A DNA stretch of 64,000 bases. It comes from DATAGF01 sp963835685 (GTDB taxonomy: Bacteria > Actinomycetota > Thermoleophilia > Miltoncostaeales > Miltoncostaeaceae). Shown in pieces: positions 63,600 to 64,000 of the stretch (position 1 is the stretch's first letter; every line of letters starts with the position of its first letter). The notes under the pieces are model-generated. The model had not been told where the DNA came from. It was given only the letters and a program-made list of their open reading frames with translations, and did no database searches. The DNA is taken from the NCBI GenBank assembly GCA_963835685.1, contig CAWIGI010000009.1:124001-188000 (forward strand). The letters run 5' to 3'. Made by a program: the position numbers and the translations under genes.

Positions 63600-64000
63600 G
63601 CGGCCGCCACCGCCCAGGGGCGGGGCAGGGAGCGCGTCAGCGGGTCGACGACCGCCAGCGCGAGGAGGACGCAGGCGGCGCCCCCCACGGCGTCCAGCCA
63701 CCAGTGGTTCGCGGTCGCCATCACGACGTAGAGCATGGCCGCCGGCCAGAGGAAGGCGAGCCAGCGCCAGCGCGAGCCGCGGTGCATCCAGACCAGCGTC
63801 AGGGCGAACAGGAGCGTGTAGCCGATGTGCATGGACGGCATGGCGGCGAACTCGTTGCGGAAGGGCTGGAACCACGACAGCGCCCCGCCGAGCTCGAGGC
63901 TGGCCTTCGTGGGGTCGTCGAGCCCGAGATCGGTCAGCCGCGGCGGCGCCAGCGGGTAGAGCCAGTAGCCGATCACCGCCAGCCCGTTGGCGACCCAGAA
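63596..64000 (-). CDS. PAP2-superfamily phosphatase/phosphotransferase (cut by window edge)
   Basis: C-terminal part of a membrane enzyme of the PAP2/Aur1-Ipt1 type. NEFAAMPSMHIGYTLL corresponds to the PSGH-like motif (PSMH), NHWWLDAVGG to the H..iDv motif. Five hydrophobic segments are visible: LVWMHRGSRWRWLAFLWPAAMLYVVMATANH and LLALAVVDPLTR. The 5' end lies beyond the window. In actinobacteria this gene type often precedes a GT4 gene, consistent with inositol-phosphate or lipid-glycan synthesis. Confidence 0.85.
   Translation of the reverse strand, partial: FWVANGLAVIGYWLYPLAPPRLTDLGLDDPTKASLELGGALSWFQPFRNEFAAMPSMHIGYTLLFALTLVWMHRGSRWRWLAFLWPAAMLYVVMATANHWWLDAVGGAACVLLALAVVDPLTRSLPRPWAVAAA

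Noticed and set aside
1..64000. CRISPR arrays, tRNA/rRNA genes, insertion sequences, prophage genes
   Set aside because: No regularly spaced repeats, transposase motifs, tRNA cloverleaf or integrase/phage structural motifs were recognised by reading; a search program could still find a short tRNA.

Overview
The window is very GC-rich (well above 70% by eye), has almost no AT-rich intergenic sequence, and uses GTG as freely as ATG for starts. Gene content and order (pdxS-pdxT-yebC followed by ruvC-ruvA-ruvB, a hisIE gene inside a trp cluster, PPi-type phosphofructokinase, F420-type luciferase-like enzymes, DUF6504/DUF6325/SHOCT proteins, a LexA-type DnaE2/ImuB mutagenesis system) point to an actinobacterial chromosome, most plausibly a deep-branching lineage such as Thermoleophilia; the rank below phylum is inference. 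No tRNA, rRNA, CRISPR array, insertion sequence or prophage was seen.

Layout. 0-3 kb: end of era, an MBL-fold hydrolase, an ArsR regulator coupled to an SRPBCC protein, and an Fpg-family glycosylase. 3-11 kb: one long forward run, deoC, hisIE, trpE, trpG, trpD (frameshifted), trpC, then CcmG- and CcmH-like cytochrome c maturation genes and a DUF72 gene. 11-19 kb: a DUF6325-SHOCT-SHOCT operon, a membrane HD-GYP gene (frameshifted), an A-type Fe-S carrier, PlsC, a class A beta-lactamase-fold protein (frameshifted), and assorted enzymes. 19-29 kb: dnaE2 and, 5 kb away, imuB with a DUF6504 gene; both promoters carry a LexA box overlapping the -10 and abutting the start codon. A ruined TPP decarboxylase, a ruined nitroreductase and an amidase lie between or beside them. 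30-36 kb: ArfB-like and TopB-like genes, PPi-phosphofructokinase, PAP2 phosphatase. 36-41 kb: two L,D-transpeptidases, a secreted repeat protein, a methyltransferase and a GNAT acetyltransferase. 41-50 kb: MBL and nitrilase-family hydrolases, AcuC-like deacetylase, CDF metal transporter, methyltransferase, FAD oxidoreductase, triple-LysM lytic transglycosylase. 50-60 kb: luciferase-like oxidoreductase, LigD, a hidden lipoprotein, RpiR regulator, pdxST, yebC and ruvCAB. 60-64 kb: CBS protein and a reverse-strand operon of PAP2-like, glycosyltransferase, HAD phosphatase and lipoprotein genes.

Three window-wide patterns matter. (1) Many first genes of transcription units have TANNNT (or GATACT/GAACAT) ending 6-9 bases before the start codon, which implies leaderless mRNAs; several also have a -35 at 16-18 bp. 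(2) At least nine genes carry single-base indels, nearly all insertions, and four of these are an extra T/A at a GTCGAC-like hexamer; most single ones look like sequence error, while two or three genes are so full of indels that they may be true pseudogenes. (3) Convergent gene pairs repeatedly end in a shared CTAG (three cases), and short perfect palindromes cluster in the gaps. There is no gene-free stretch longer than about 300 bases.
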